NCBI GenBank assembly: GCA_035644935.1
Contig: DASQNO010000092.1
Coordinates: forward strand, 1 to 53,018
Direction: 5' to 3'
Origin: CADCVW01 sp035644935
Lineage (GTDB): Bacteria; Pseudomonadota; Alphaproteobacteria; Sphingomonadales; Sphingomonadaceae
DNA length: 53,018 nucleotides
The position numbers and the translations under genes are program-made. The notes below the pieces were generated by a model, which searched no databases, had not been told where the DNA came from, and saw only the letters and a list, made by a program, of their open reading frames with translations. Shown here piece after piece: positions 1-9,211 of the stretch (positions within the stretch are counted from its first letter, which is position 1; the number at the start of each line of letters is the position of its first letter).

Positions 1-1285
1 GCAGGTTCTCGCCATCCGCGGTCCACAGATCGAAGTGCAGCATGTCGGCCTGTGCGGGGCGGAAACGGCGCACGGGAAAACGGACGAACGCGTACGACCC
101 GCCGCCTGCCGGGTCGGGATTGATCAGGGCCAGGCCGAAATCTGGGAAAACCCGGGACGTCTTGTCATAAATCTTCTCGGCGAGGGGGAGCGAATTGTCG
201 GCGGCCGGTGCCGCGCCTTCGAAGAGGCGGGCCGCAAGCGCCACGCTTGGTCGGTGATCGGCGTAGGGGGCGTCGGTCAGGCGATAGGCCTGCGCCCCGT
301 CGTTGTGACCAAGGTTGGGCGCCGCGCCTGTCGCCGCGTTCGTGACTGCGCCAAGCCAGCGCGTCGCTGCCCGGCAGCGTTCACGATATCGCTCCGAAAA
401 GGGAGGTCGCCCGAGCCGGCTGCGCCAGAGTTCGACCTGGCACAACGTGTCCAGCATCAGGCGATGGTAGTTGGTCGAATATTGCGCGAACCCGCCGTCA
501 GGCATGACGAGACCCGCGACCGTGTGTTCCAGCGTGCGCCGCCCCAACTCCTCCCAGCGGCGCGGCGCACCGCTGGTATCCATGTGTCCGGCGAGAACGG
601 CACCGCCAACGAACAAAGCGGCGGCTTCGCTCGTCGCGTGATTGTTCTGCTGCGCGACCGCGTAGCTCAAGGTTCGTTCGATCCGCCCGAGGTGACGTGC
701 GACGAGCGCGGCCAAGCGAGGGGTAAGCGCCGTCTCGCCCGACAAGACCTGATGGGCGAGCAACAGATGGAGGACCCGGATGGACGCTTCCTGGCCGCAA
801 GACCAATTGTCGCCGCGAAACGGGGGATGCTCGGCGATCCAGCTTTCTATGTTGGCTTCGAGCCGCGCGAGGTGTCCGGCGCCCGGCGCCGCTTGGTGCG
901 CGCGGGCGAGATCGACCGCCCAGCCGAACCGCGACGCTTCCCAGACGCCCTTTATGTCGTACCCGTTGGCGCTTTGCGGCAGAACGTTCTCCCGCCACCG
1001 GAACGGGAACCCCAGGCGCACCCAGTGATCGCCGAAGATCTGAAGCTCGCCATCCCCGATGCGCTCGGCACGCCGCAGCACGGCGTGGGCGTCGGCGACA
1101 TGCGGCTCCGCGGCACACGTCCGCGGCCTAAACAAGGGGCCGGGGGGAAGTTCGGACACGCGCGTGTCGCGGCGCACGCGCGTCTTGACGCGGTGCAACG
1201 CCACCGCGGCGACGTTGCGGAGGCCGAGCCGGGCGGACGTCCGCGCGATCAGGCCTGCGCGGATCAGCGCGTTCATTCCCGACAT
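1..1285 (-). CDS. Heparinase II/III-type polysaccharide lyase (3' end outside window)
   Basis: About 428 codons are readable from the ATG at 1285 to the left edge, where the gene is cut, so the C-terminal beta-sandwich is missing. Visible are an alpha-helical (alpha/alpha toroid) N-terminal part, the segment FRWRENVLPQS (residues 96-105), QNNHATSEAAALF around residues 213-225, which matches the conserved Asn/His region of heparinase/alginate-lyase-like enzymes, and YSTNYHRLMLD around 269-279, which carries the likely catalytic Tyr. The family cleaves uronic-acid-containing polysaccharides by beta-elimination; in EPS loci it is thought to trim or release the polymer. The ATG directly follows the TGA of the upstream oxidoreductase (TGA-ATG), so the two are probably translationally coupled. 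No clear Sec signal peptide is seen at the N-terminus. Substrate is unknown; a methyl-pentose or uronate polymer made by this locus is an inference. Confidence 0.85.
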   Translation of the reverse strand, partial: MSGMNALIRAGLIARTSARLGLRNVAAVALHRVKTRVRRDTRVSELPPGPLFRPRTCAAEPHVADAHAVLRRAERIGDGELQIFGDHWVRLGFPFRWRENVLPQSANGYDIKGVWEASRFGWAVDLARAHQAAPGAGHLARLEANIESWIAEHPPFRGDNWSCGQEASIRVLHLLLAHQVLSGETALTPRLAALVARHLGRIERTLSYAVAQQNNHATSEAAALFVGGAVLAGHMDTSGAPRRWEELGRRTLEHTVAGLVMPDGGFAQYSTNYHRLMLDTLCQVELWRSRLGRPPFSERYRERCRAATRWLGAVTNAATGAAPNLGHNDGAQAYRLTDAPYADHRPSVALAARLFEGAAPAADNSLPLAEKIYDKTSRVFPDFGLALINPDPAGGGSYAFVRFPVRRFRPAQADMLHFDLWTADGENL

Positions 1286-3424
1286 TCAGCTGTTCGGCGC
1301 GCCTGCGCTCAGTTGGCGCGCCGCCTCGATCGTGGCTTCGTGCACTTCGAACAGTTCATCGGCCGCGATGGGGGCGGGGCCGCCGGTTCGTACGGCTTCG
1401 AGGAAGGCGGCGGCGCAGGCGGCGTGCCCCTTGTCCTGGCGCCAGGCTTTCTCGTTCTTGACGCCTTTCCACCCGATCGCCTCGAGCTTCAGAAAGTTTT
1501 CGATGCGCAATATGCGCCCCGCGTTGAACAGTTCGATACGCTCCTTGGGGAACTCCGCGGCACCATTCGCGAGATAGAGGATCGTGGCGACGGAGCCGTC
1601 GGCGAAAGTCAGTACGATCGTGGCGCTGTCCCCCGACGGATGCGTTCCGGCCGCCGCGGGCAGGCCGGTCGCGGTGACGCCCGTGATCGGCTGGCCGACC
1701 AGGTGGCGCGCGAGATCGACGAAATGGCAGGCCTCGCCGATGACGCGGCCGCCTTCCTCCGGGGTCAGCGTCCAGTGGGACGGCGGTAATGCTCCCGCGT
1801 TCACCGTGATGATCAGCGCGCTGGGCGACGAGGTTTTGCCCATCGCGTTTTTCATTCGAACCGTCAGCGGCGCGAAGCGGCGGTTGAAGCCCGTCATCAA
1901 CAATCGGTCGGGCTGTCCCGCCAGCGCAGCGCGCACCTGATCCAGCCCGGCCGTGTCCACGGCAAGCGGCTTTTCGACGAAGACGTGCTTGCCGCGCGCC
2001 AGCGAAGTGGCGGCCAGGCCGGCGTGGCTGCTGTGACGCGTCAGAACGAAAACGGTGTCGATTGCGTCGTTACCGAAGATATCTTCGACATCGCTCGAGG
2101 CGACGCGGAAGTCCGACTTGTTTGCCTCAATCGCGCCGGACAACCCGCCCGACGACACGATCGTATCGAGCGTTCCGCCCGCCTCCTTGAGCGCCGGGAT
2201 CAACACGCGCGACGCGAAATTACCCGCGCCGATGCATCCGATCACCGCGCGTCCGGGTCCGCCCTGCTGAGTCGGCCTGCGCTCGATCCGCGTCGCCGCG
2301 CGCGCCGCGGGCGCGGACGCGTACTCGAGCAAAATGCCGAGGGCGGCCGCTTCGGAGCCGAGCGCCGCATAGGCGTCCTCGACGGCTTCAATGGGAAAAC
2401 GATGTGTGACCAGCCTGTCCACGACGATGCCGCCCGCCGCCATCAGGTCGAGCACCGCGTCGAAATTGCGTCCCTGCGTCCAGCGCACGAATCCGATCGG
2501 ATAGTCCTGCCCCCCGTCCTCGTACGCCGGGTCGTACCGGCCTGGTCCGTAGGAGCAGGACACCTGGAAGCTCAGCTCTTTTTCATAGAATTCGGCGCGG
2601 TTCAGTTCGAGGCCGACGACGCCCACGAGAACGATGCGCCCCCGTTTGCGCGACATGCGTGCAGCCTGGCCGATCACGTCGTTCGACTTGGTCGACGCCG
2701 TGATGATCACCGCATCGACGCCGGCCTGCCCTGCCGACAGAGCGATGCCGGCCTGCACCGGATCGCCGCCGGCCGCAGGATTGCACGGCACCGCCCCGAA
2801 CGCCTCGGCCAGCGCCAGCCGCGCCGGGTCGGTGTCGATGGCAAGCACGCGGCAGCCGTTCGCACGCAGCATCTGCACGGTGAGCAGTCCAATCAGCCCG
2901 GTTCCGATCACCGCTACGACCTCGCCGATGGTCGGCGCGGCAAGGCGTATGCCCTGCAAGCCAATGCTCGCGAGCACGGTGAACGATGCCGCCTCGTCGG
3001 ACACCCCGTCCGGGATGCGCGCGACGAGATTGCGGGCAACCGCGACCACTTCGGCGTGGGGCCCATTCGAAACGACCCGGTCACCGGGCTGCAGGCCGTC
3101 CACGCCACCGCCGACCGCACGGACGATCCCGACGTTGGAATAGCCAAGCGGTATCGGCTGAGCCAGTTTGGAGCGCACGGCGGAGATGGTCGTCAGCACG
3201 CCGTCCGAACGCGCTTTGTCGATGACCTGCTTAACCTTGTCGGGCTGCTGCCGCGCCTTGCTGAGCATCGAGGCCTGGCCGAACTGCATGAGCATGCGCT
3301 CGGTTCCCGCCGAAACCAGGCTTACCCGCGTGTCGATCAGCACCTTACCCCTTCCGGCCTGCGGCGCGGGCGCGTCGATAAGCGTGGTGGCGCCTTCGGA
3401 CAGATCCTGAATGACTTGCTTCAT
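1286..3424 (-). CDS. Two-domain oxidoreductase: zinc-type MDR dehydrogenase fused to Gfo/Idh/MocA
   Basis: 712 aa. Residues 1 to about 375 form a medium-chain dehydrogenase/reductase with Rossmann motif GTGLIG (174-179) and an acidic residue at the end of beta-2 (around 197). Residues about 393-712 form a Gfo/Idh/MocA oxidoreductase with GAGNFAS (399-405) and the family EKP motif at 484-486. Fused proteins of this kind occur in EPS/O-antigen loci, usually next to a heparinase-like gene, as here; the substrate is not established, but oxidation or epimerisation of a nucleotide sugar or of a lyase product is plausible. A purine-rich GGGAAG lies upstream of the ATG. It sits 31 nt behind the preceding glycosyltransferase and its TGA touches the heparinase ATG. 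The fusion is real rather than a sequencing read-through: both halves are full length and in one frame. Confidence 0.88.
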   Translation of the reverse strand: MKQVIQDLSEGATTLIDAPAPQAGRGKVLIDTRVSLVSAGTERMLMQFGQASMLSKARQQPDKVKQVIDKARSDGVLTTISAVRSKLAQPIPLGYSNVGIVRAVGGGVDGLQPGDRVVSNGPHAEVVAVARNLVARIPDGVSDEAASFTVLASIGLQGIRLAAPTIGEVVAVIGTGLIGLLTVQMLRANGCRVLAIDTDPARLALAEAFGAVPCNPAAGGDPVQAGIALSAGQAGVDAVIITASTKSNDVIGQAARMSRKRGRIVLVGVVGLELNRAEFYEKELSFQVSCSYGPGRYDPAYEDGGQDYPIGFVRWTQGRNFDAVLDLMAAGGIVVDRLVTHRFPIEAVEDAYAALGSEAAALGILLEYASAPAARAATRIERRPTQQGGPGRAVIGCIGAGNFASRVLIPALKEAGGTLDTIVSSGGLSGAIEANKSDFRVASSDVEDIFGNDAIDTVFVLTRHSSHAGLAATSLARGKHVFVEKPLAVDTAGLDQVRAALAGQPDRLLMTGFNRRFAPLTVRMKNAMGKTSSPSALIITVNAGALPPSHWTLTPEEGGRVIGEACHFVDLARHLVGQPITGVTATGLPAAAGTHPSGDSATIVLTFADGSVATILYLANGAAEFPKERIELFNAGRILRIENFLKLEAIGWKGVKNEKAWRQDKGHAACAAAFLEAVRTGGPAPIAADELFEVHEATIEAARQLSAGAPNS

Positions 3425-3455
3425 TTAACGAGCGACTTCCCGGCCACGAAGACCA

Positions 3456-4640
3456 TCAGCGAGACGTATGTCCGTCCGCTTGGTTGTGCGAGTATTGGTC
3501 ATAGGCGGCGAGCACGCGCTTTGCCAAGGCGGGCCAACCGTGGTTCTCAGCCACATAGGCTCGCCCATGTTGGCCGATGCGAGCGGCAAGGCCGGCGTCT
3601 TCCGTGAGTTTCGCCAGCCCGGCGCGGATCGCCTGCGGATCGCCGGCGGTCTCCAGAACCGCACCCGCCGCGCTCGCCTCCGTCATGTAGCACCCCGGCG
3701 TCACGAGCGTCGGGAGCCCGGCCGCCATTCCTTCAAGGATGGACATGGCCATCCCCTCGGATTCCGAGGCGTGAACGAAGACGTTGCTGGCGGCGAACAC
3801 GTCCGGCTTGTCCACTTCTTTCAGGAAACCCAGCCAGTGGACCCGCGCGCGCAAGCCTAGTTCTTCGATCAGCGCGCGCAGCGTCCGTGCGTAGTCCGGC
3901 TCGTCCTCGTTTCCGCCGATCAGGAGGCACGCCGCGGGTCCTGAACTGGGCAGCAACGCCAGCGCTTGGATGATCGCCTCGATCCGCTTCTTGGCGACGA
4001 TCCGGCCGAGATAAAGCACCACGGGTGCCGTCGGATCGATGCCCAGCGTATGCCGCAGACGCAGCCCGCCCGCGACGGTGCCGACCGGCGGCGGGGCGAC
4101 GCCGTTAGGAACGATCTCGATCGGCGCGGACACACCCATTTCGCGCAGCTGCTGTTCTTCCTGCGTCGACAAGGCGAACACCGCGTTGGCGCCGTTCAGG
4201 TTCCGGCGCTCGACCAGGGCGATGTAGGCCTTCTTCTTCAGCGTCCGCAAACTTGCGCCCCGGATCAGCCGCGGGTCGAGAGCGCCGTGCGCGTGAAAGA
4301 AGATCGACCGGCCTCGCGCCGCCGCGAGCCGCGCCGCTTCCCAGTTCAACGGATGAAACGTCGCGTGCGCGTGGAGGACGTCGAACGGCGGAGCCTCCGC
4401 GCCCAGCGCCGCGAACATCGGTGGCGAAGACACGACACCCAGCAGCGTCCTGCCGCCGAAATACCGGATGCGAAGGCGTTCCTCGATCACCCGGTCAGCC
4501 GAAGGCGAGGACGAATACGCGGCAATAGTGACATCGGCGCCGCTTTGCGCCTGCGCGGTTGCAAGATCGAGCACCACGCGTTCGACACCGCCCAAATATT
4601 CTCCGGGAACGCAGCGGTTCACCACATGGACGATCTTCAT
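3456..4640 (-). CDS. Glycosyltransferase family 4
   Basis: 394 aa, GT-B fold. The frame stays open far upstream, but the start is placed at the ATG at 4640, where the protein begins MKIVHVVNR and the ATG overlaps the TGA of the polymerase gene (ATGA). The N-terminal acceptor domain has GGVERVVLDLA (17-27), typical of GT4 enzymes. The C-terminal nucleotide-sugar domain has GRIVAKKR (212-219) and the EX7E element in SESEGMAMSILEG (292-304). It should transfer a sugar from NDP-sugar (or GDP-mannose) to the lipid-linked repeat unit at the cytoplasmic membrane face. Sugar specificity cannot be read from the sequence. Confidence 0.88.
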   Translation of the reverse strand: MKIVHVVNRCVPGEYLGGVERVVLDLATAQAQSGADVTIAAYSSSPSADRVIEERLRIRYFGGRTLLGVVSSPPMFAALGAEAPPFDVLHAHATFHPLNWEAARLAAARGRSIFFHAHGALDPRLIRGASLRTLKKKAYIALVERRNLNGANAVFALSTQEEQQLREMGVSAPIEIVPNGVAPPPVGTVAGGLRLRHTLGIDPTAPVVLYLGRIVAKKRIEAIIQALALLPSSGPAACLLIGGNEDEPDYARTLRALIEELGLRARVHWLGFLKEVDKPDVFAASNVFVHASESEGMAMSILEGMAAGLPTLVTPGCYMTEASAAGAVLETAGDPQAIRAGLAKLTEDAGLAARIGQHGRAYVAENHGWPALAKRVLAAYDQYSHNQADGHTSR

Positions 4641-5947
4641 GCGGTCGCGAGGACGCGTCCTCCGCCGTCCAAGCGTGCGCCGGCCTTCTTGTTCGCTCGT
4701 CGGTTCAAGAATGTGAAGATGAACAATGGTCCCATGGCGATCAGGCTGAACAGGACGAGTGAAAGGAGACCGTCGCGAAACGCCTGCAGGTACGATGTCA
4801 TGAAGCCGATATACGCAACTTTGTACGGATCGAGTTCGGGGATCGAGAAGGCGCGCCGGTACAGACGGGTCAGAAAATATCCAAGCCCGCTCATGATTAT
4901 GAGAATGCCGACGTAGCCGAAATTGAGGTAGGACTCCCCGATCACAGTGACGATCCGTCCTTCCTGCTGGAATGGACGCCCCGGAGCCGAAATCGCAACG
5001 GCGGTTGCGCCGAGCGACGGCTTGTCGGGCCACAAGGCGCGGGGGATCGGCAGGGTTAGCAGCGCCAGATAGGACTGCCCCAGCAACGGTGATCCCAGAG
5101 CGTCGGTCAGCGTCATGCTTCCGGCGAACTGATCGAAGAACATGTCGGTGCGCGATGCGTAGGGGTCGCCAAGGCCCTGCTGGGTTTCGAACACAGTCTG
5201 CACGCCGGCCGCCAACCCCTCCTTCTGGACGGCCGTGCCGAACGGCTTGAGGCTGGGGAAGATGATCGCTGCGGCCATGAGTACCGCCAATGCCGCGGGG
5301 CCGGGCCAGGCGTAGCGCCGGCGCGCAAGGTATATGCCGAACAACATGATAATCGGGAGGAGCAGCTGAAAGCGGTGGTACCCTTGCGTTCCCACAAACG
5401 CGAAATACACTGCGGCGGCGACCACCCATGGCCAGCGCGCGCCGTAGCGCACGATGCCGAGCGCCACCAAGGCGATCGGCCATACGCCACCGATGATCGG
5501 GAGCAGATCATATTCACCGAGCAGATCCTGCGCTTCGTCGCCGCCGAACCTGCGATAGGCCAGAAGGCCGAAACTGATCGGCAACAAAGTCATCAAGAAT
5601 ATGCGCAGCAGCTTGTCATTGAACGGCTGCACCACACGCGGCCGGGTCGGCGTGGCGCCGGCGGCGAAACACCCGATGGCAAACAGTAGGAGCGACACGT
5701 CCGCGACGATCAGGCCCCGCACGAATTCGTCCACCGTGACAGCGCTGTAATAAGCGTAGGAGTTCAACCCAAAATACATCGGGTATTTGCCGTTGTAGAG
5801 CTCGAAAGCCCGCAGGCTGAACGCGAACGCGTGAAAGAATAGGTAGAAGGTCAGCGGGTGAAAAAACGTGATCCGCCGCGCCGATAGGACGGCGATCGCC
5901 AGAACGAGCCCAGCGTCGACAATCATGTAGGGAAGGAGGGCGTTCAT
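4637..5947 (-). CDS. Wzy-type repeat-unit polymerase (membrane protein)
   Basis: 436 aa of mostly hydrophobic sequence with about ten to twelve predicted membrane spans, for example residues 5-25, 70-95, 105-130, 145-185, 190-235 and a cluster near the C-terminus (340-420). A large periplasmic loop lies around residues 240-335, and short basic stretches such as RRYAW (208-213) sit on the cytoplasmic side. This layout and the position between glycosyltransferases fit an O-antigen/EPS polymerase of the Wzy kind, which joins flipped repeat units on undecaprenyl diphosphate. Sequence alone does not distinguish Wzy from related ligases; a second Wzy_C-type protein is encoded at 15879-17249. The stop overlaps the next gene's start (ATGA), indicating co-translation. 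Confidence 0.75.
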   Translation of the reverse strand: MNALLPYMIVDAGLVLAIAVLSARRITFFHPLTFYLFFHAFAFSLRAFELYNGKYPMYFGLNSYAYYSAVTVDEFVRGLIVADVSLLLFAIGCFAAGATPTRPRVVQPFNDKLLRIFLMTLLPISFGLLAYRRFGGDEAQDLLGEYDLLPIIGGVWPIALVALGIVRYGARWPWVVAAAVYFAFVGTQGYHRFQLLLPIIMLFGIYLARRRYAWPGPAALAVLMAAAIIFPSLKPFGTAVQKEGLAAGVQTVFETQQGLGDPYASRTDMFFDQFAGSMTLTDALGSPLLGQSYLALLTLPIPRALWPDKPSLGATAVAISAPGRPFQQEGRIVTVIGESYLNFGYVGILIIMSGLGYFLTRLYRRAFSIPELDPYKVAYIGFMTSYLQAFRDGLLSLVLFSLIAMGPLFIFTFLNRRANKKAGARLDGGGRVLATA

Positions 5948-6064
5948 TTCGCTAAACGTCGTTCCGCTAATCGTGGGCTTGGCGCTTAGGTCGCATGTTT
6001 CTCTACCTGGACGCCGAGACGCCCTCTAGCCGCGGAATGTCAAAAGCCCAAACAGGTCGGCGAA

Positions 6065-7324
6065 CTAACGCCGCTCCATGAGGCTCCGGTAGTGGTCGCT
6101 GACGTTCCGGCGGAACAAGGGCCAGGTCAATCTGCGCGCCGCCTCGGACGCCTTCTGCCCCATGGCGAACAGCTCCGTTCGCCGGTCCAGGCACTTTTGG
6201 ATAGCAGCGATCAAGGCCGCGGCGTCGCGGATGGGGACGACAAAGCCGGTTTCGCCGCCTTCGACGATATCGCCCGCGCACGTGTGATCGGTCGCGATTA
6301 CGGGGAGGCCGGTGGCCATCGCCTCGGTGATCACCAGTCCGAAACCTTCGATCAACGACGGCAGCGCGAAGACGTCGCAGCCGTGAAGAAGCTGGACCAG
6401 TTCGTCACGCGACAGGCCGAGCTTGAACTCAACCCTGTCCGAACGGGCGAACGCCGGAAGTTCGGGCCAATCGATCTTGCGCGTCGCGACGATCAATTTC
6501 ACATCGCCTGCGGGAAACGCCGCCACGGCGTCGAGCAGGTAGGACATACCCTTGCGCTGCACGAACGAGCCCACGAACACGATACGGAGGGGGCCTCCGG
6601 ACGGCGGCGGAGTGGTACGGGTGGGAAATGCTTCGACGTCGACCCCGTACGGAATGACCGAAACGCGCGCCTCGCTGATCCCCTGCTCGATCAGCGTCCG
6701 CTTGGTGAAACTGCTCGCGACGACGATGTGGTCGGCAAGCGCCGACTCCTGCGCCAGCCGCTCCAACTCGCGCTCGCCAATAAGCATTTCCTTTTCGCGC
6801 CCGATGGACGCGGCGGCCGCAGGAACGCGGCGCATCTCCTCTTCGAAGATGCGCCTGCAGACAACAGGATGGGGATGCAACTGGAACAAAATGCGTGGTA
6901 TGCCGAGCGAACCTGCTTCGGTGAAAGCTTCGTAAGCATAGTAGCTGTACAGGAACAGCGCGGCGTTCAGCTTTCGGGCTTGCGACAGGGCCGCTCGGCT
7001 AATCGCGCTGTCCCCCGCCGCCCAGTGGGCCGCCGGGTTCGGACTGGACCCTGCTCGCCTTTGACTGAGAAGCGTCCTGGGCATCGCCCGGATATGCGGG
7101 CGATCGAGACCCGCAGCTGATCGCTTCGCCAGGAAACGGGACAGAGTTCCAAGGCCCAGCGCAGCCAACGCTTCGACGATCCTCGGTGAAACGTACAACT
7201 CGGTGACAAGATTGGCCAATTGCTCCGCTTCGTAGAGCGCGAGCGCGAGCTGGTAATGATCGCGTGAACCGGCGTGAGCTACAACAGCTTTCATCGTTTG
7301 CGGGACGGAACTGTCTTTGATCAT
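6065..7324 (-). CDS. Glycosyltransferase family 4
   Basis: 419 aa. Start chosen at ATG 7324, which has a purine-rich GGGAACGAG just upstream; the internal ATG at 7294 (MKAVVAHAG) is the alternative and matches where many relatives begin. The C-terminal half carries the GT4 signature: GSFVQRKGMSYLLDA (about 242-256) followed by LPSLIEGFGLVITEAMATG around residues 330-350, including the EX7E element. The N-terminal domain is longer than usual, with SYYAYEAF and a His-rich QLHPHP element that resembles GT4 enzymes of heptose/rhamnose-type glycans. It probably adds one residue of the repeat unit. A 117-nt gap separates it from the polymerase gene and holds no recognisable gene. Confidence 0.87.
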   Translation of the reverse strand: MIKDSSVPQTMKAVVAHAGSRDHYQLALALYEAEQLANLVTELYVSPRIVEALAALGLGTLSRFLAKRSAAGLDRPHIRAMPRTLLSQRRAGSSPNPAAHWAAGDSAISRAALSQARKLNAALFLYSYYAYEAFTEAGSLGIPRILFQLHPHPVVCRRIFEEEMRRVPAAAASIGREKEMLIGERELERLAQESALADHIVVASSFTKRTLIEQGISEARVSVIPYGVDVEAFPTRTTPPPSGGPLRIVFVGSFVQRKGMSYLLDAVAAFPAGDVKLIVATRKIDWPELPAFARSDRVEFKLGLSRDELVQLLHGCDVFALPSLIEGFGLVITEAMATGLPVIATDHTCAGDIVEGGETGFVVPIRDAAALIAAIQKCLDRRTELFAMGQKASEAARRLTWPLFRRNVSDHYRSLMERR

Positions 7325-7491
7325 CTCGTTCCCGACTTAACGCCGTTCACCTGCGGCCTGCGCGCGGACGACCGGGACAGGGTTGATACCTAATTCGCCG
7401 CTAAGCACGGTAATCGCTATGGAACAACGATCAAGGAGCGCGAGAAGATCGCCTGAAGCACTTAAGCTTCATTGTTCTCTGCGCAAGCTGA

Positions 7492-8310
7492 TTACGCAGT
7501 GTACATTACATACCCGAATTTGACCTGGCCGTCCGCCTTGTAGCCGCTTGCGAGGACCGCATCGTGAGTGGGCTGCGGGTCAATGCCACGAACACTCAAA
7601 ATTTGCGTGTGATAATCCAGAAGCAGTTTACCGATACGCTTTGCTCGCAGCAGAGGCAGAAGTGACCTTATAACTTCAGGCTCAAATCCTTCTACGTCAA
7701 TCTTCACGAAGTCTACGCGATCAACCCCAACCTTCCCCAAAATCGTGCTTGGAGTTATGGTGGTGACCGTTTCCTTCGTGGCGCCCCATCGATAATTGCG
7801 CACGAGACTAGACGCTCCAGTATTATTTCCCGGGAAAAGCGTGATTTCCATCTCGACGGCGTCAGTTTCCGCCACAACATTCTTGATGATGTGAGTGGGG
7901 CAGGAGGCATTAAGGGCAAGATTGATTTCGACGACGTCCTGCAATCTCGACTGAGGTTCGACGGCGATGACGCGACCATTCGGTCCGACAATGTTCGCGG
8001 CCATGGAAGAAAAGAAGCCTTCGTTGGCGCCGATGTCGAGGACAGTGTCTCCGGCACGGACATGCTCGCGAAACATAGCGATCGTCTCAGGCTCGTAGGT
8101 TCCGTGGTTCAAGAGTGATTGGCCAAGATGGCTGGTCGGATCAACGAAGAGCTTCAAGCCCTCCGCTTCGATGATGCGCCGCACGGCGAGGAAACGCGTG
8201 ACCGGTGAGACGAGGGTCGCTGGGCGCAACCGCTGCAGTCGTCGAATTCGGCTGGCTGATCGTTTAAGCGCCGCAAGATTTGCTGAATGACCGTTCATTC
8301 TAAGCGTCAT
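7492..8310 (-). CDS. FkbM-family SAM-dependent methyltransferase
   Basis: 272 aa from ATG 8310 (a TTG at 8316 and an ATG at 8298 are alternatives; no good Shine-Dalgarno decides). The SAM-binding motif VLDIGANEGFFSS (about 88-100) and acidic motif VIAVEPQ (about 113-119) are followed by the FkbM hallmark VDFVKIDVEGFEPEV around 200-214. The family O-methylates sugars or polyketides; in an EPS locus it would methylate a sugar hydroxyl of the repeat unit. By eye the gene and its flanks are clearly less GC-rich than the neighbours, and it is isolated by gaps of about 170-200 nt on both sides, so it may be a late addition with its own promoter. Confidence 0.88.
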   Translation of the reverse strand: MTLRMNGHSANLAALKRSASRIRRLQRLRPATLVSPVTRFLAVRRIIEAEGLKLFVDPTSHLGQSLLNHGTYEPETIAMFREHVRAGDTVLDIGANEGFFSSMAANIVGPNGRVIAVEPQSRLQDVVEINLALNASCPTHIIKNVVAETDAVEMEITLFPGNNTGASSLVRNYRWGATKETVTTITPSTILGKVGVDRVDFVKIDVEGFEPEVIRSLLPLLRAKRIGKLLLDYHTQILSVRGIDPQPTHDAVLASGYKADGQVKFGYVMYTA

Positions 8311-8514
8311 AGCCAAACGGCCGCTTGATAGGAAGCGTTTAGGTCAACAGTTTGGCCTTGCGTCAGACGCTGCTCCACCGGCGGTGTGACTTATTTTACT
8401 GCCCATTCCTACCATTTTAGATCATTGGCCGCGACGTCATAACGGCAGCAGTCGGTCCGTCGCACGCGCCTGAGTACCCCGGTTCAAGGTACGACGCGTG
8501 GTAGCCTAACCCGT

Positions 8515-9129
8515 CTAGCGCACCGCCTCCATATACAGGCTGCCTTCCTCGCGCTCGCGAAGATCAAGACTTCCAGGATCGGAGATCGTCGTTTCGCCCG
8601 GCTTCAGGTGTCGGGGGTTCTCGAAGCCTGCTTGCGCCAAAAGTTTCGCCAAGGACTTAGCGTCGTACATCCATTGATGCTCCCGGAAGCCCGTCAAGAA
8701 GGCGAACTTCAGCTTCCCAAGCGTGTTGGACGGCTTTGGATAGACCATGTGCATGTGATCGACAAAATGGTCGGCGTCGCCACTCGCTATATACTCATCC
8801 ACCGCAGCCCGAATGTCGGGCACCACAATTCGGAGGATGCCGCCAGGCTTCAATACGCGACGTGCCTCTGCGAGGAACGCGGGCACTTCCCGCCTGTCGA
8901 GATGCTCCAGCATATGCGATGTATACAGGACGTCCGCGACGCCATCCCCAACCGGTATCTTCGTGGCGTTGCCGGGTCGGATCGCATGCTCACGCACACA
9001 GCGGACGTAATCATCTCGCCCCGGAAGAAGGAACGAGACCGGCGTCTTCGCGAGCTTTACCGTCAGGGAGTTGTCGAAGTTCGCCCAACCTGGCGTCGGA
9101 GATTGGCCGCAGCCAAGGTTAATTCGCAT
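8515..9129 (-). CDS. SAM-dependent methyltransferase (Methyltransf_11 type)
   Basis: 204 aa from ATG 9129 (MRINLGCGQSP); an upstream in-frame start at 9159 would add ten poorly conserved residues. Motif I is the LGCG near the N-terminus followed by GWANFDNS, motif II/III is ADVLYTSHMLEHLDR with the class-I EHL element, and motif IV is RVLKPGGILRIVVPDIR. This short architecture (start directly at motif I) is typical of methyltransferases embedded in polysaccharide loci that act on glycan ends or sugars. The target is not predictable. It lies 82 nt downstream of the GT2 gene. Confidence 0.85.
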   Translation of the reverse strand: MRINLGCGQSPTPGWANFDNSLTVKLAKTPVSFLLPGRDDYVRCVREHAIRPGNATKIPVGDGVADVLYTSHMLEHLDRREVPAFLAEARRVLKPGGILRIVVPDIRAAVDEYIASGDADHFVDHMHMVYPKPSNTLGKLKFAFLTGFREHQWMYDAKSLAKLLAQAGFENPRHLKPGETTISDPGSLDLREREEGSLYMEAVR

Positions 9130-9211
9130 GCGGCCGTTAAGCACGCCGTGCGGCACCAATCAAGTGGAGGCGGGTTATGGGGCTGCGTTGGGAGGGCATT
9201 GGCACCGGGGC

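Noticed and set aside
35..1789. Long plus-strand open frame of 584 codons
   Set aside because: It is the antisense shadow of the heparinase and oxidoreductase genes, which have clear family motifs; the plus-strand translation is Arg/Ala/Gly-rich without any domain.
1985..3607. 540-codon plus-strand open frame
   Set aside because: Shadow of the two-domain oxidoreductase; low-complexity basic translation, no ribosome site.
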